Of a DNA stretch of 64,000 bases, positions 35,163 through 46,356 are shown one piece after another. The notes beneath the pieces are model-generated. The model made no database searches and had not been told where the DNA came from. It saw only the letters and a list, made by a program, of their open reading frames with translations. A program made the position numbers and the translations under genes. Position 1 is the first letter of the stretch. Every line of letters starts with the position of its first letter. This stretch comes from an uncultured Dysgonomonas sp. (GTDB lineage: Bacteria > Bacteroidota > Bacteroidia > Bacteroidales > Dysgonomonadaceae): contig CALYPL010000010.1 in the NCBI GenBank assembly GCA_945273835.1, positions 1 to 64,000 on the forward strand, written 5' to 3'.

Positions 35163-36410
35163 ATGGCTAAGAAAGAAAATAATCTGGGATTTTGCAGTTT
35201 TTGCGGTCGTAGTGACAAAGAAGTGAATATGCTGATATCAGGATTGTCAGCTGACATTTGCGACAGCTGTATCGAACAAGCCTATCAGATAATCAAAGAT
35301 ACAGTTCGATCCGGTAAAAAGGCTGATAACAACAGTCTTGACAAATCGAAACTACCCGACCCCGAACACATCAAAAAATATTTGGACGAATACATTATAG
35401 GCCAAGACAGCGCTAAACGCTATCTGTCCGTAGCCGTCTATAACCATTACAAACGGATTATGCAAGACATAGACGATGATGGTATCGAGATTGAAAAATC
35501 AAATATCATCATGGTCGGCCCCACCGGTACAGGTAAGACCCTAATGGCTCGTACTATCGCAAAACTCCTGCATGTTCCCTTTGCCATAGTAGATGCCACC
35601 GTACTCACCGAAGCCGGTTATGTAGGTGAAGATATAGAAAGCATTCTAACCCGATTATTACAAGCGTCAGATTATAATGTAGCTTCAGCCGAACGAGGAA
35701 TCGTATTTATAGATGAGATCGATAAGATAGCACGCAAAAGTGACAATCCGTCTATAACTCGTGATGTTAGTGGCGAAGGCGTTCAACAAGGTTTATTAAA
35801 GTTGCTCGAAGGTTCAATCGTAAACGTACCACCACAAGGCGGGCGTAAACATCCCGACCAAAAAATGATAGCAGTTGACACAAAAAATATTCTATTTATT
35901 TGTGGAGGAGCTTTTGACGGCATAGAACGTAAAATTGCACAACGCATGAACACTCATGTAGTTGGATATGCAAGTGCAAAAAATAATACACCGATTGATC
36001 GTGAAAATCTGTTGCAATACATATCACCTCAAGATTTAAAATCATTTGGATTAATCCCGGAAATAATCGGAAGGCTACCTATATTAACCCATCTTGAAGC
36101 TTTGGATCGAAACGCATTACGCCGAATACTGACAGAACCTAAAAACTCAATCATTAAGCAATATATAAAATTATTCAAGATGGATGGAGTGGATCTTACA
36201 TTCGACGAAGATGTCTATGAATTTGTTGTTGACAAAGCAATCGAATATAAACTTGGTGCACGTGGATTACGTTCGATAGTAGAGACTATTATGATGGATG
36301 CCATGTTCACGATACCATCATCAAAAAAGACTCAGTTGCACATTACACATCAGTATGCTGCTGAGCAGCTGGATAATTCCCATTTTAGTAAGACTAAAAT
36401 GCCTTGTTAA
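35163..36410 (+). CDS. clpX: ATP-dependent Clp protease ATP-binding subunit
   Basis: AAA+ unfoldase feeding ClpP. 415 residues: zinc-binding domain with Cys11, Cys14, Cys33 and Cys36; Walker A GPTGTGKT (119-126); Walker B VFIDEID (181-187); pore-type and sensor segments, and the LGARGLRS sensor-2 Arg near 352-359. Residues in the region around 265 include the IGF-loop region (here [14 protein letters not shown] follows at about 300). It is co-transcribed with clpP. Confidence 0.96.
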   Translation: MAKKENNLGFCSFCGRSDKEVNMLISGLSADICDSCIEQAYQIIKDTVRSGKKADNNSLDKSKLPDPEHIKKYLDEYIIGQDSAKRYLSVAVYNHYKRIMQDIDDDGIEIEKSNIIMVGPTGTGKTLMARTIAKLLHVPFAIVDATVLTEAGYVGEDIESILTRLLQASDYNVASAERGIVFIDEIDKIARKSDNPSITRDVSGEGVQQGLLKLLEGSIVNVPPQGGRKHPDQKMIAVDTKNILFICGGAFDGIERKIAQRMNTHVVGYASAKNNTPIDRENLLQYISPQDLKSFGLIPEIIGRLPILTHLEALDRNALRRILTEPKNSIIKQYIKLFKMDGVDLTFDEDVYEFVVDKAIEYKLGARGLRSIVETIMMDAMFTIPSSKKTQLHITHQYAAEQLDNSHFSKTKMPC

Positions 36411-36598
36411 AAAATAAAATTTTCTTAAAAATAAGTTTCAATAGATTTGCTTTTTTAAAATTACACTCTATCTTCGTAGCAATATAAATGAGGTATAGAG
36501 ACATATGGTCAATTATTCTTTTACGGAGCAAAATATGGTGGGTATTTACAGTATATATATAAGCGAATTAGTAACTAAAGATACTACATTACTCAGCT

Positions 36599-38794
36599 AT
36601 GTTTAATCAAGAAGTTGATTTAACGACTCAATTAAAAAAACATTTTGGGTTCGATACATTTAAAGGCAATCAAAAAAATATCATACAAAATGTTCTGAAC
36701 GGTCGGGATACTTTTGTACTCATGCCAACCGGAGGAGGCAAATCTCTGTGTTATCAGTTACCTGCGCTCCTACTGGAAGGGACAGCCGTTATTATATCTC
36801 CACTTATAGCCTTGATGAAAAATCAGGTAGATGCCATGCGCAACTTTAGTGAAGAAGACGGCGTGGCTCACTTTCTGAACTCATCGCTAAACAAATCAGC
36901 AATTGAGTTAGTAAAAACTGACATTCTTTCTGGCAAGACCAAGTTATTATACGTAGCGCCAGAATCACTTACGAAAGAAGAAAATATAGATTTTCTGAAG
37001 CAAATTAAAATTTCATTTTACGCTATTGACGAAGCACACTGTATTTCGGAATGGGGACACGATTTCCGCCCCGAATACCGACGTATTCGTCCAATAGTCA
37101 ACGTTATAGGTCAACACCCAATCATAGCACTCACTGCAACTGCTACACCCAAGGTGCAACTTGACATACAGAAGAATCTCGGAATGACTGACGCGGATTT
37201 CTTCAAATCATCGTTTAATCGGGAAAACCTGTATTACGAAGTACGTGCCAAAACAGATAATGTAGATAAAGATATAATAAAATATATCAAGACTCAAGGT
37301 CATAAATCTGGAATAATTTATTGCCTAAGCCGCAAAAAAGTCGAGGAATTTGCAGAAATCCTGCAAACCAACGACATCAATGCACTTCCATATCATGCAG
37401 GTCTTGACGCTGGAACACGCTCTGCCAATCAAGATGCGTTTTTAATGGAACAAGCCGATGTGGTAGTAGCAACCATTGCCTTTGGAATGGGGATAGATAA
37501 ACCCGATGTTCGTTACGTGATCCATTACGATATGCCCAAAAGCCTGGAGGGGTACTATCAGGAAACAGGACGTGCCGGACGCGATGGAGGCGAAGGCAAA
37601 TGTATAGCCTTTTATTCGCCAAAAGATTTACAGAAGCTGGATAAGTTTATGCAAGGGAAACCAGTTGCCGAACAGGAAATAGGTAGGCAATTATTACTTG
37701 AAACCGCTGCTTACGCCGAAACAGCAATGTGCCGAAAAAAGGTCTTATTACATTATTTTGGAGAAGAATATAAAGAGAAAAGTTGTGGAAATTGTGATAA
37801 TTGTGTAAACCCTAAAAAACAAGTGGAAGCAAAAGATTTATTACAGACAGCTATTGAAGCTGTACTAGCTTTAAAAGAAAAATTTAAAACTGATTATGTT
37901 GTCAATATCCTCAGAGGAAAAGAGACATCAGAGATAGAGACATACAACCATCAAGATTTAGAAGTATTTGGTTCTGGTTCAGATGCTGATGAACAAACAT
38001 GGAACGAAGTTATACGACAGGCAGTTATCGGAGGATACTTTGAAAAAGACATAGAGAATTATGGATTACTGAAAGTAACAAAAAAAGGAAAAGACTTCCT
38101 GAAAAAACCTGTATCATTTAAAATTACTACCGAAGATGACGACAACTTGGATGAAGACTCGATCGACGAAGATGTTGTTGTCAAAAGTGGAGGCGGCGGT
38201 TCAGCCGTCGATCCCGTACTGTTCTCGATAATGAAAGACCTAAGGAAGAAGATGGCAAAAAAACTGAATGTTCCGCCATACGTAATTTTCCAAGACCCTT
38301 CATTAGAAGCAATGGCTACCATCTACCCTATAAACATGGAAGAGTTGCAAAACATACCCGGTGTAGGAGCAGGTAAAGCTAAACGCTATGGAACAGAATT
38401 TATAGATATAATACGGAAACACGTTATCGAAAATGAAATCGAAAGACCTGAAGATTTACGTGTTCGTACCGTAGCCAATAAGTCAAAACTAAAAGTCGCT
38501 ATCGTTCAAGCCATTGACCGTAAGGTGGCATTAGACGATTTGGCAGAATCCAAAGGCATAGAATTTTCGGAACTTTTGGAAGAAGTAGAAGCTATTGTAT
38601 ATTCAGGAACAAAAATCAACATAGATTATTTTCTTCACGAAGTTATTGACGAAGACCGTATAGAAGATATTTTTGAATATTTTCAAGAAGCCGAATCTGA
38701 TAATTTGAAGAACGCGATTGAAGAACTCAGCGAATACTCTGAGGATGAAATAAGACTTGTCCGCATCAAGTTTATTTCGGACATGGCAAATTAA
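36599..38794 (+). CDS. recQ: ATP-dependent DNA helicase
   Basis: 731-residue 3'-5' helicase for recombination and repair. Walker A PTGGGKS (43-49), DEAH box (144-147) followed by the aromatic-rich loop ISEWGHDFR, helicase-C motif [10 protein letters not shown] (about 320-329), RQC zinc site ([18 protein letters not shown]; about 380-405), winged helix, an HRDC domain (about 540-620) and a C-terminal extension beyond the 610-residue E. coli form. It follows clpX after 188 bases and is followed by coaD after two. Confidence 0.95.
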   Translation: MFNQEVDLTTQLKKHFGFDTFKGNQKNIIQNVLNGRDTFVLMPTGGGKSLCYQLPALLLEGTAVIISPLIALMKNQVDAMRNFSEEDGVAHFLNSSLNKSAIELVKTDILSGKTKLLYVAPESLTKEENIDFLKQIKISFYAIDEAHCISEWGHDFRPEYRRIRPIVNVIGQHPIIALTATATPKVQLDIQKNLGMTDADFFKSSFNRENLYYEVRAKTDNVDKDIIKYIKTQGHKSGIIYCLSRKKVEEFAEILQTNDINALPYHAGLDAGTRSANQDAFLMEQADVVVATIAFGMGIDKPDVRYVIHYDMPKSLEGYYQETGRAGRDGGEGKCIAFYSPKDLQKLDKFMQGKPVAEQEIGRQLLLETAAYAETAMCRKKVLLHYFGEEYKEKSCGNCDNCVNPKKQVEAKDLLQTAIEAVLALKEKFKTDYVVNILRGKETSEIETYNHQDLEVFGSGSDADEQTWNEVIRQAVIGGYFEKDIENYGLLKVTKKGKDFLKKPVSFKITTEDDDNLDEDSIDEDVVVKSGGGGSAVDPVLFSIMKDLRKKMAKKLNVPPYVIFQDPSLEAMATIYPINMEELQNIPGVGAGKAKRYGTEFIDIIRKHVIENEIERPEDLRVRTVANKSKLKVAIVQAIDRKVALDDLAESKGIEFSELLEEVEAIVYSGTKINIDYFLHEVIDEDRIEDIFEYFQEAESDNLKNAIEELSEYSEDEIRLVRIKFISDMAN

Positions 38795-38796
38795 AA

Positions 38797-39300
38797 ATGA
38801 AGACAAAAGCTATTTTTCCGGGAACTTTTGACCCTTTTACGATCGGCCACTATTCATTAGTCAGCCGATCGCTCAATATAGTAGACGAAATTGTTATAGC
38901 TATCGGTGTTAACGAAGCTAAACAAAGTTTTTTTTCATTAGATCAACGTTTGCAAATGATACGTGATCTGTACAAAGATGATCCACGAATAAGCGTAGAT
39001 TCATATAATTGTCTGACTGTTGATTTTGCAACCAAAACCAATTCGTCACTTATCATTAGAGGCATAAGGTCTGTTAACGATTATGAATACGAAAAGACCA
39101 TAGCCGATATGAACAGAAGCATTTCGGGCATCGAAACCATCATTTTATTTACTGAACCAGAACTAACACATATAAGCTCAACAATAGTTCGGGAACTGCT
39201 TCAGTTTGGACGTGACATTACAGAATTTATACCAGCTCAGCTGAATATAGCGAATTATCTCCAACCGAATGACAAGAGATATATACCCAAACTGAGTTAA
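38797..39300 (+). CDS. coaD: phosphopantetheine adenylyltransferase
   Basis: Makes dephospho-CoA from 4'-phosphopantetheine and ATP, the fourth step of CoA synthesis. 167 residues, standard length. The nucleotidyltransferase motif [10 protein letters not shown] is at 9-18, [14 protein letters not shown] follows near residue 86, and the ISSTIVREL signature lies near residue 127. It starts two bases after recQ and ends nine bases before the CtpA-like protease, suggesting one transcript. Confidence 0.96.
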   Translation: MKTKAIFPGTFDPFTIGHYSLVSRSLNIVDEIVIAIGVNEAKQSFFSLDQRLQMIRDLYKDDPRISVDSYNCLTVDFATKTNSSLIIRGIRSVNDYEYEKTIADMNRSISGIETIILFTEPELTHISSTIVRELLQFGRDITEFIPAQLNIANYLQPNDKRYIPKLS

Positions 39301-39309
39301 CTTTTAAAT

Positions 39310-41004
39310 ATGAAAAAACTGATATTCACACTCATAAGCTTATCAATTTTATCGGCATCAACAAATGCACAGGTAAAATTGACGAAAAGCTCTGAAAAAA
39401 TGGCGCTTACCATGTATTTTATCAACAAATTATATGTAGATAAAATAGATGAAAAAAAATTATCAGATGATGTAGTAAAAGCTCTCCTCCATGAACTTGA
39501 TCCACACTCATCCTATATTTCGGAAAAAGAAGTAAAGGAAATGAACGAACCATTAGAAGGAAACTTCGATGGTGTGGGAATCTCTTTCAATATGATGACT
39601 GATACACTTTATGTAATAGAAACAATATCGGGCGGTCCTGCAGAAAAAGTCGGGATTCTTCCCGGAGACAAAATAATCTATGTAGGCGACACGCTGATTG
39701 CTGGTGTGAAAATGCCGAACAAAAAAGTGATGTCGTTGCTACGTGGGCCTAAAGGAACTAAAGTTGATGTAAAAGTACTGAGAAGAGGTGTTCCTGATCT
39801 GATTGAGTTTATCATTACACGTAATAAAATACCTATTTACAGTTTGGATGCAGCCTACATGATTGATAAAAAAACAGGCTATATCAGATTGAACAGATTT
39901 GGTGCTACAACCACTGACGAGTTTAATGAGGCTTGCAAAAAACTGAAACAAGAAGGTATGCAAAACCTCATACTCGACTTACAGAACAACGGAGGTGGCT
40001 ATTTAACAGCCGCCATCGAATTGGCTGACGAGTTTTTGGATAAAGATAAACTGATCGTTTATACCGAAGGAGCTAATCAACCCAAGAAAAACGAAAAATC
40101 GACAAGTAAGGGGTTGTTTGAGCAGGGTAAATTAATTATCCTAATCAACGAATATTCAGCCTCGGCAAGCGAGATTGTTTCAGGAGCCATTCAGGACTGG
40201 GACAGAGGCGTTATTGTCGGTCGTCGCAGTTTCGGAAAAGGGCTTGTACAAAGACAGATTCCATTGCCCGACGGTTCACAATTACGCTTAACTACCGCAC
40301 GCTATTATACGCCGACAGGACGTTGTATACAGAAACCGTATGAAAATGGCAAAGAGGAAAATTATGCAATGGATGTTATTGAGCGTTACAACAAAGGCGA
40401 AATGATGCATGCCGACAGCATACATTTTCCCGATTCACTCAAATATCAGACACTCATTAACAAACGGACTGTTTACGGAGGAGGAGGAATAATGCCGGAT
40501 TATTTTGTTCCGGTTGATACTATTGGCTTTACCAATTATCTGCGTAATCTGAATGCGCGCGCCATCACTTATAAGACAGCGATGAAATTAGTCGATAATT
40601 CAAGAAAAGAATTGTTGAAAAAATATCCGACAGGAGACATTTTCTTAAAGGAGTTTGAAGTAAGTGATGATTTATTGAAACAATTAATAGCCAATGCTGA
40701 AGAAGAAAATTTGTATCTCAAGCCTGAGAATAAAACAGACTCCACAGATAAAGATGAAATAAAAGACAACGTCACAAAATCTGATACTGACGAAAGAATT
40801 GAATTTAGTGAAAACGAATATATCCGTTCTTTACCGATAATAAAAGTTCAGATCAAAGCATTAATTGCAAGGGATTTGTATGACAACACATCCTATTTCA
40901 AAGTAATAAACGGCATCAATGAAGTATATTTGAATGCCTGCAAGATTATCAAAAACGATAAACAATATGACGAATTATTGAATAAAAAAATATCCGATGA
41001 ATAA
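39310..41004 (+). CDS. S41 family C-terminal-processing peptidase
   Basis: 564-residue periplasmic protease of the CtpA/Prc type. Signal peptide 1-20 (ending TNA); PDZ domain about 85-165 (GVGISFNMM, GILPGDKI); catalytic core with SASASE (283-288) containing the nucleophile Ser, and the general-base Lys310 in FGKG. The C-terminal tail (about 400-564) is charged and helical. Such proteases trim or degrade periplasmic and lipoprotein substrates. It is the last gene of the recQ-coaD run. Confidence 0.93.
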   Translation: MKKLIFTLISLSILSASTNAQVKLTKSSEKMALTMYFINKLYVDKIDEKKLSDDVVKALLHELDPHSSYISEKEVKEMNEPLEGNFDGVGISFNMMTDTLYVIETISGGPAEKVGILPGDKIIYVGDTLIAGVKMPNKKVMSLLRGPKGTKVDVKVLRRGVPDLIEFIITRNKIPIYSLDAAYMIDKKTGYIRLNRFGATTTDEFNEACKKLKQEGMQNLILDLQNNGGGYLTAAIELADEFLDKDKLIVYTEGANQPKKNEKSTSKGLFEQGKLIILINEYSASASEIVSGAIQDWDRGVIVGRRSFGKGLVQRQIPLPDGSQLRLTTARYYTPTGRCIQKPYENGKEENYAMDVIERYNKGEMMHADSIHFPDSLKYQTLINKRTVYGGGGIMPDYFVPVDTIGFTNYLRNLNARAITYKTAMKLVDNSRKELLKKYPTGDIFLKEFEVSDDLLKQLIANAEEENLYLKPENKTDSTDKDEIKDNVTKSDTDERIEFSENEYIRSLPIIKVQIKALIARDLYDNTSYFKVINGINEVYLNACKIIKNDKQYDELLNKKISDE

Positions 41005-41043
41005 TCAGATGTTTTTTGATCTACAATTTTAATAAGATATACT

Positions 41044-41067
41044 GCTGTGTCAAATTTTTGGCACAGC
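41044..41067 (+). terminator. probable terminator after the S41 peptidase gene
   Basis: GCTGTGTC (41044-41051) pairs with GGCACAGC (41060-41067), one G-T pair, loop of eight, followed by TATTTATTTT. The interrupted T-run makes it a weaker call. Confidence 0.55.
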
Positions 41068-41209
41068 TATTTATTTTAATCCATAAAACGGTAATTTGCC
41101 AACCTCATTTCCATCTTAAATTTTAAAATCAAACATACCACATATGCTTATTATTATTCATAAGTATAGATTAATCAACACAGAGCAATCATAAAAAGTG
41201 CTTTTTTCC

Positions 41210-41217
41210 TATATTTG
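41210..41217 (+). promoter_or_regulatory. -7 element before the S9 peptidase gene
   Basis: TATATTTG is a full TAnnTTTG match, 26 bases before the ATG at 41243. Confidence 0.5.
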
Positions 41218-41242
41218 TTCTTAAAATAATTAATGCGATAAA

Positions 41243-43408
41243 ATGAAAAGGATATTCAGCTTATTTTTACTTAGCGGCATTGCTACTTTTACAATTCTCA
41301 ATGCTCAAAGTTTGGAGCTTAAAGACATCACCCAAGGCAAATATCAAGCTAAGAGAATAAACTCCATGCTTTCGTCATCAGATGGTGAATCTTATTACCA
41401 ACCGAATGACGAACACACGATGATAATCCGTTACAAATATAAAACAGGCTTGCCAACAGACACTGTATTCAATATTGATAAAGCAAGACAATGCCCTTTT
41501 AAACATTTTCAAGGTTTCATAGTCAGTCCCGATGACAAGCGATTACTAATCTACACCGATGCTGAACGAATTTATCGTCATTCTTTTAAAGCCAATTATT
41601 ATTATTACGATATGCGCCGCAACTTGGTGCAAAAATTAACAGCAAACAAATCGAAACAAATGGTGCCAGTTTTCTCTCACGACGGGCGTATGGCGGCATT
41701 TGTTGTTGACAACAACATCTGGCTGGCTAAATTCGATTACGGTTCCGAATCGCAGATTACAACCGATGGGAAATATGGTAACGTTATAAATGGGGCAACA
41801 GACTGGGTTTATGAAGAAGAATTATCAACAACTTCCCTGATGGATTTTTCAGCAGACAATAATCTATTAGCATTTGTCCGCTTTGATGAGACCGATGTAC
41901 CTGAATACTCGTTCCAATATTACGGAAATACCACATACCCTAAACTAATCTCATTTAAATACCCTAAAACAGGAGAGGTAAACTCGAAAGTATCTTGCCG
42001 TGTGTTTGACATTAATGAGAAAACCACACGTGAAATGAATATTCCAATGAAAGAAATCGAGTATATTCCCCGCATCCACTTTTTACCCCAAGGCGATGAA
42101 CTCGCTATAATGACGCTTAACCGTAAACAAAACAAATTCGTTATGTATTTTGCGAACGCACGTTCGACTGTCAGCCGTGAAGTATTGCGTGACGAAAGTA
42201 AATATTATATAAACTCGGAATTATTAAAATTTATAACATTCTTCGGAAATCAATTTACTTATGTGAGTGAAAAAAGTGGTTATAGTCACTTATACCTGTA
42301 TGACAATACAGGAGTGGAAATTAAACAGCTTACACAAGGAAACTACGATGTTATTTCGCTACTTGCAGTTGATGAACAGAATAAAGCCATCTACATCGAA
42401 TCGGCTGACGAAGGAGCTCTTTATCGCTCCATCAACAAGATCGACCTGAAAAAAGGCGATATAAAAAAATTATCCACTCAGAAAGGTGTTAATACAGCCA
42501 TCTTCAGCAACAATGGCAAATATTATGTAAATTATTATACAAATGCCAAAACCCCGGTTCTGATCACAATGCATGAAGCATCGGGCAAACAATTACGTGT
42601 GCTCGAAGATAACACCATACTGAAAAATAAACTCACTTCAGTTCCAACCATTCCGGCTAAGGAATTTATAACCGTTAAAGGACATGACGGAAGCGAACTC
42701 AATGCTTATATAATGAAACCCGCTGACTTTAATCCTTCAAAAAAATATCCTCTGATAATGATTCAGTACAGCGGACCTGACTCACAACGTGTATTAGATG
42801 AATATTCGGTAGATTGGACTGACTTCGCTACCACACAAGGCTTTATTGTGGCTTGCGTAGACGGTAGAGGCACAGGTGCGCGTGGAGAAAAATTCAGAAA
42901 ATGCACATACATGAATCTGGGTATCATAGAATCTGACGATCAGATAGCCGCCGCACAATACTTCTCAACCCTACCCTATATCGATAAAGACAAGATCGCT
43001 ATTTGGGGATGGAGTTATGGTGGATACAATGTTTTGATGAGTATGAGCCGTGGAAACGGAATATTCAAGGCAGGTGTTGCCATCGCTCCCGTTACGGACT
43101 GGCGTTTCTACGATACGGTTTATGGAGAACGTTATATGAGTACACCTCAGGAAAACGCAAGCGGTTACGACGCAGGCTCACCAATCAAATTGGCAAACCA
43201 ATTGCAAGGAAATCTTCTTTTGATTCATGGCACAGCCGACGACAATGTTCATTTCCAGAACACAATCGACTATACAGATGCTCTTATTAAGGCGGGAAAA
43301 CAATTTGACCTATTCGTATTCCCCGACAAAGATCACTCGATAAGAGGTGCGGCTAACAGGACATACTTATATACAAAAGTCATTAACCATCTTAAAAATA
43401 AGATGTAA
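41243..43408 (+). CDS. dipeptidyl peptidase IV-like serine protease (S9)
   Basis: 721-residue exoprotease removing Xaa-Pro dipeptides. Signal peptide about 1-20; N-terminal beta-propeller (about 35-470) including the Glu pair in WVYEEEL that binds the substrate amino terminus; alpha/beta-hydrolase domain with nucleophile Ser591 in GWSYGG, acid Asp666/667 in HGTADDNVHF and His698 in DKDHS. It is probably periplasmic, feeding peptides to amino-acid catabolism. It is followed two bases later by a small membrane protein. Confidence 0.94.
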   Translation: MKRIFSLFLLSGIATFTILNAQSLELKDITQGKYQAKRINSMLSSSDGESYYQPNDEHTMIIRYKYKTGLPTDTVFNIDKARQCPFKHFQGFIVSPDDKRLLIYTDAERIYRHSFKANYYYYDMRRNLVQKLTANKSKQMVPVFSHDGRMAAFVVDNNIWLAKFDYGSESQITTDGKYGNVINGATDWVYEEELSTTSLMDFSADNNLLAFVRFDETDVPEYSFQYYGNTTYPKLISFKYPKTGEVNSKVSCRVFDINEKTTREMNIPMKEIEYIPRIHFLPQGDELAIMTLNRKQNKFVMYFANARSTVSREVLRDESKYYINSELLKFITFFGNQFTYVSEKSGYSHLYLYDNTGVEIKQLTQGNYDVISLLAVDEQNKAIYIESADEGALYRSINKIDLKKGDIKKLSTQKGVNTAIFSNNGKYYVNYYTNAKTPVLITMHEASGKQLRVLEDNTILKNKLTSVPTIPAKEFITVKGHDGSELNAYIMKPADFNPSKKYPLIMIQYSGPDSQRVLDEYSVDWTDFATTQGFIVACVDGRGTGARGEKFRKCTYMNLGIIESDDQIAAAQYFSTLPYIDKDKIAIWGWSYGGYNVLMSMSRGNGIFKAGVAIAPVTDWRFYDTVYGERYMSTPQENASGYDAGSPIKLANQLQGNLLLIHGTADDNVHFQNTIDYTDALIKAGKQFDLFVFPDKDHSIRGAANRTYLYTKVINHLKNKM

Positions 43409-43410
43409 AA

Positions 43411-43692
43411 ATGGTAATAATTCAAATTGTTTTAGGAATCATCATAATAGCTATAGGAGTAAATTTAGGCATCGTTGTCAATAACTTCGCGAATAAAAAG
43501 AAAGCTGCCGATGATACTACGGAAGCCTGTTATAATGATGAGAAAAAGCCCGTAAAGCCATCTACACTTTCACAGGTATTAACCATAACCGGCTATACGA
43601 TATCAGCATTGATAGTATTGGCAGGAATCGGATATATCATTATTCAGCTTATATTAGATAATAGTATATCCGATAAATTTAATTTTTTTTGA
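43411..43692 (+). CDS. small two-helix membrane protein
   Basis: 93 residues: hydrophobic helix about 3-26 (IIQIVLGIIIIAIGVNLGIVV), a polar loop with charged residues (27-52), and a second helix about 57-84. No family is recognised. It starts two bases after the S9 peptidase stop, so it is probably co-expressed; whether it has any role with the peptidase is unknown. Confidence 0.6.
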   Translation: MVIIQIVLGIIIIAIGVNLGIVVNNFANKKKAADDTTEACYNDEKKPVKPSTLSQVLTITGYTISALIVLAGIGYIIIQLILDNSISDKFNFF

Positions 43693-43723
43693 AGACCTGA
43701 TCGGTCGACAAATATAAGATTGC

Positions 43724-44341
43724 ATGATGGATAAAAACATAAAAGTCATCCTATTCGATTTAGGGCAGGTTCTGGTCAATCTTGAATATGAACAGTCCTT
43801 AAGAGCCTTTAGTGAATTATGCGACGACGATATCCTGCAACTTTGGAAAACGACCGATCTGCAAAAAACTTTTGACGAATTTGAATTAGGCAAACTAAGC
43901 GTTGATGAATTTTATTCAGAACTAAGAAAGTACTTGCGAAAAGGCACTACTGACATTCAGATCAAAAACGCATGGAACACGCTGTTAGGCGATGTTCCGG
44001 ATTATAAATTAGAGACTTTATTGAGTTTACGCAGTCAATACCGTATATTTTTACTCAGTAACACCAATCAATTACATTGGGAATATTCAAAAGAAAAGCA
44101 TTTCAAATACAAAGGGCATACCGTGAATGATTTCTTTGAGAAGACATATACATCGTTTGAGTTGCACATGATGAAACCCGATAGGCATATTTATCAATAT
44201 GTATTGGACGATATAAATATACGTCCAGAGGAAGTATTTTTTATAGATGACAGAGAAGACAATTGTATTGGTGCTTCTCAGATGGGCATAAAAACGTATC
44301 AGGCACAGCCACTCGAAGATTGGCGATATTTGTTTACGTAA
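43724..44341 (+). CDS. HAD-superfamily hydrolase (YihX-like)
   Basis: 205 residues of the HAD subclass IA. Motif I is FDLGQVLVNLEY with nucleophile Asp12 and Gly where many HADs have the second Asp, as in YihX; motif II LLSNTN (about 108-113); Lys in MMKPDRHIYQY; motif IV FFIDDREDN (about 171-179). YihX is an alpha-D-glucose-1-phosphatase; substrate here is unassigned. Two adjacent ATGs (codons 1 and 2) are possible starts. Convergent with the glycosyltransferase gene 65 bases downstream; no terminator seen. Confidence 0.85.
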   Translation: MMDKNIKVILFDLGQVLVNLEYEQSLRAFSELCDDDILQLWKTTDLQKTFDEFELGKLSVDEFYSELRKYLRKGTTDIQIKNAWNTLLGDVPDYKLETLLSLRSQYRIFLLSNTNQLHWEYSKEKHFKYKGHTVNDFFEKTYTSFELHMMKPDRHIYQYVLDDINIRPEEVFFIDDREDNCIGASQMGIKTYQAQPLEDWRYLFT

Positions 44342-44405
44342 TCCGATTGTGCCTGCATAGCTTTTCTACTCATTACTACTTCAATATCGGCTTATAAAAC
44401 TTTAT

Positions 44406-45428
44406 TCAGAAATTGAGTTTTGAGAATGTTTTTTTAGCCAGCAGATAATAATCAAATAGAATACTTTTTCGGTAGATGGTTTGAATATTCAATTGCACGG
44501 CTTTTGCGTGATTTTCAAGACGTGCCGAAATATAGTTATGCTTTATCGCATTAAATTCATGATAGGCTTTGCGTACGGCTTTAGCATTGGCAGATTTACC
44601 CCTCAACAGGAAATGTACGGCAGCCAGAAAATCTAATAATCTGCGTATGCGAAAAACCTTTTTAAACTCTTTATCCGAAAGATTTTTAAATAACATAAGC
44701 AGGTTATTTCTGAAATTCAGAAAAGTTTTATGCGGATTTTCTTCGTTAAGCGTTGCCCCTCCCATATGATAAACAACCGAAACAGGCAGGCAAACGATGC
44801 GATGTCCCCGCGATAAAATACGCCAACACAAATCTATTTCTTCCATGTGGGCAAAGAAAGTTGCATCTAAACCACCGCAAGCAAAATAGGCTTCACTACG
44901 AATAAACATACATGCCCCCGATGCCCAAAACACATCACAAGGTACGTTATATTGCCCATCGTCTTTTTCAACATCACCGAATATACGTCCCCGACAAAAC
45001 GGATAGCCGTATTTATCAAGAAATCCACCCGATGCGCCTGCATATTCAAAAAATGTTCTGTTCCGATAAGCCAATATTTTGGGTTGAACGGCTGCCACAT
45101 CAGCATGTGTATCCATATAGTCAACCAAAGGTGATAACCATCCTTCGGTTACTAAAACGTCTGAATTTAGCAATACAAAATACTCCGCCCGAATTTGTTT
45201 CAAGGCTCTGTTGTACCCTTCGGCAAAACCAAAATTCTGATCTAAAGCAATACGGGTTATTTGAGGATAGGCTTGCTCTAAAAAAACGAGAGAATCATCT
45301 GTCGAACCATTATCAGCAACCACAAGTTCTACATCGTCTGCTGTTGTATCGGCTACCAACGCCGGCAAAAACTGCTCAAGCAACTTGCGTCCGTTCCAAT
45401 TAAGTATAACAACCGCTACCTTTTTCAT
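44406..45428 (-). CDS. GT2 glycosyltransferase (rhamnosyltransferase-like)
   Basis: 340-residue family 2 glycosyltransferase, GT-A fold: VVILNWNGRKLLEQF (4-18), the nucleotide-binding VADNGSTDDS (about 38-47), LNSDV metal-binding region (about 87-91), and FWASGACMFIRSEAY, HMEEIDLCWR (about 197-206). The last matches the acceptor/catalytic ED region. It overlaps the acyltransferase gene by four bases. Probably adds a sugar to lipid A core or another surface glycan; donor unknown. Confidence 0.88.
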   Translation of the reverse strand: MKKVAVVILNWNGRKLLEQFLPALVADTTADDVELVVADNGSTDDSLVFLEQAYPQITRIALDQNFGFAEGYNRALKQIRAEYFVLLNSDVLVTEGWLSPLVDYMDTHADVAAVQPKILAYRNRTFFEYAGASGGFLDKYGYPFCRGRIFGDVEKDDGQYNVPCDVFWASGACMFIRSEAYFACGGLDATFFAHMEEIDLCWRILSRGHRIVCLPVSVVYHMGGATLNEENPHKTFLNFRNNLLMLFKNLSDKEFKKVFRIRRLLDFLAAVHFLLRGKSANAKAVRKAYHEFNAIKHNYISARLENHAKAVQLNIQTIYRKSILFDYYLLAKKTFSKLNF

Positions 45429-46354
45429 CGTTTATGCATCAAAGCCTGCGCCTGTTCCACTTCCTGACGTGAACGTTTCCATCGTTTATGCGTCCATAAC
45501 CAATAAGCAGGGTCACGTAATATCGATTTTTCCATTGCACGAATATATTTTTCAGTTATGGCAAACTCAGGTTCGTTTTTAGGATCAGTTGTAACCAATC
45601 TCATTGTTGCTTTATAATATCCTCGTTTTATTTTTTCGATGTCGAGATACGTAACTATATAGCCTGTCTGTTTGGCAATTCTTTCCACCCCTGTAAATAT
45701 AGCTGAATCATGATTCAGAAATTCGGACCAGTAATGCACATTATTTATGGTCGGAGCCTGATCTGCCATGAAACCGATCAGTATTTTGACTTTATCTTTC
45801 CGCAATTTAACAATACTGCGTAACGTATCGTTTTTAGGAATACAGATTGTTCCGAAATGTTGACGTATTTTCAGAAACAGCTCATCGACAGCCTTATTTT
45901 TTAAAGGCTTATATATCTCGCCCATCTTATCGAAAGTGCCGTCATTGAAACTTAGGGCTATTGATGGTATCCATTCCCAATTGCAATAATGCCCCAAAAG
46001 CATCAGCACCGAATTACCATTAGCGGTCACCTCTCTTACCATATCCAGATTCTCGAACTGCATTCGTTTTCTCATCTCGTCGTCTGAGATATGAAGGATT
46101 TTGATGGTTTCAACAAAATAGTCGCAAAAATGATGATAGAATTTCTTTTCGAGCTGCCGAAGTTCTTTTTCAGTTTTATCGGGAAAGCTGCTCGATAGAT
46201 TTTCACGTACCACCTTCAATCTGTACCTTACAACTTTATATACCAAGAAATAAAATATATCGGAAAGGATATACAATACTCTAAATGGGAGTAAGGCATG
46301 GAGATGCATCCAAGCGGATAGCAAACCATATGTTATTTTATCAATCAGTTTCAT
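45425..46354 (-). CDS. LpxL/HtrB-like lipid A acyltransferase
   Basis: 309 residues with one N-terminal membrane anchor and the catalytic HX4E motif at His122-Glu127 (LLGHYCNWEW), followed by LIGFMADQAP (about 192-201). The family transfers acyl chains in lipid A late acylation; the chain cannot be deduced. The gene is between mtaB (gap of two bases) and a GT2, a grouping I recall as common in Bacteroidota. Confidence 0.88.
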   Translation of the reverse strand: MKLIDKITYGLLSAWMHLHALLPFRVLYILSDIFYFLVYKVVRYRLKVVRENLSSSFPDKTEKELRQLEKKFYHHFCDYFVETIKILHISDDEMRKRMQFENLDMVREVTANGNSVLMLLGHYCNWEWIPSIALSFNDGTFDKMGEIYKPLKNKAVDELFLKIRQHFGTICIPKNDTLRSIVKLRKDKVKILIGFMADQAPTINNVHYWSEFLNHDSAIFTGVERIAKQTGYIVTYLDIEKIKRGYYKATMRLVTTDPKNEPEFAITEKYIRAMEKSILRDPAYWLWTHKRWKRSRQEVEQAQALMHKR

Positions 46355-46356
46355 TT

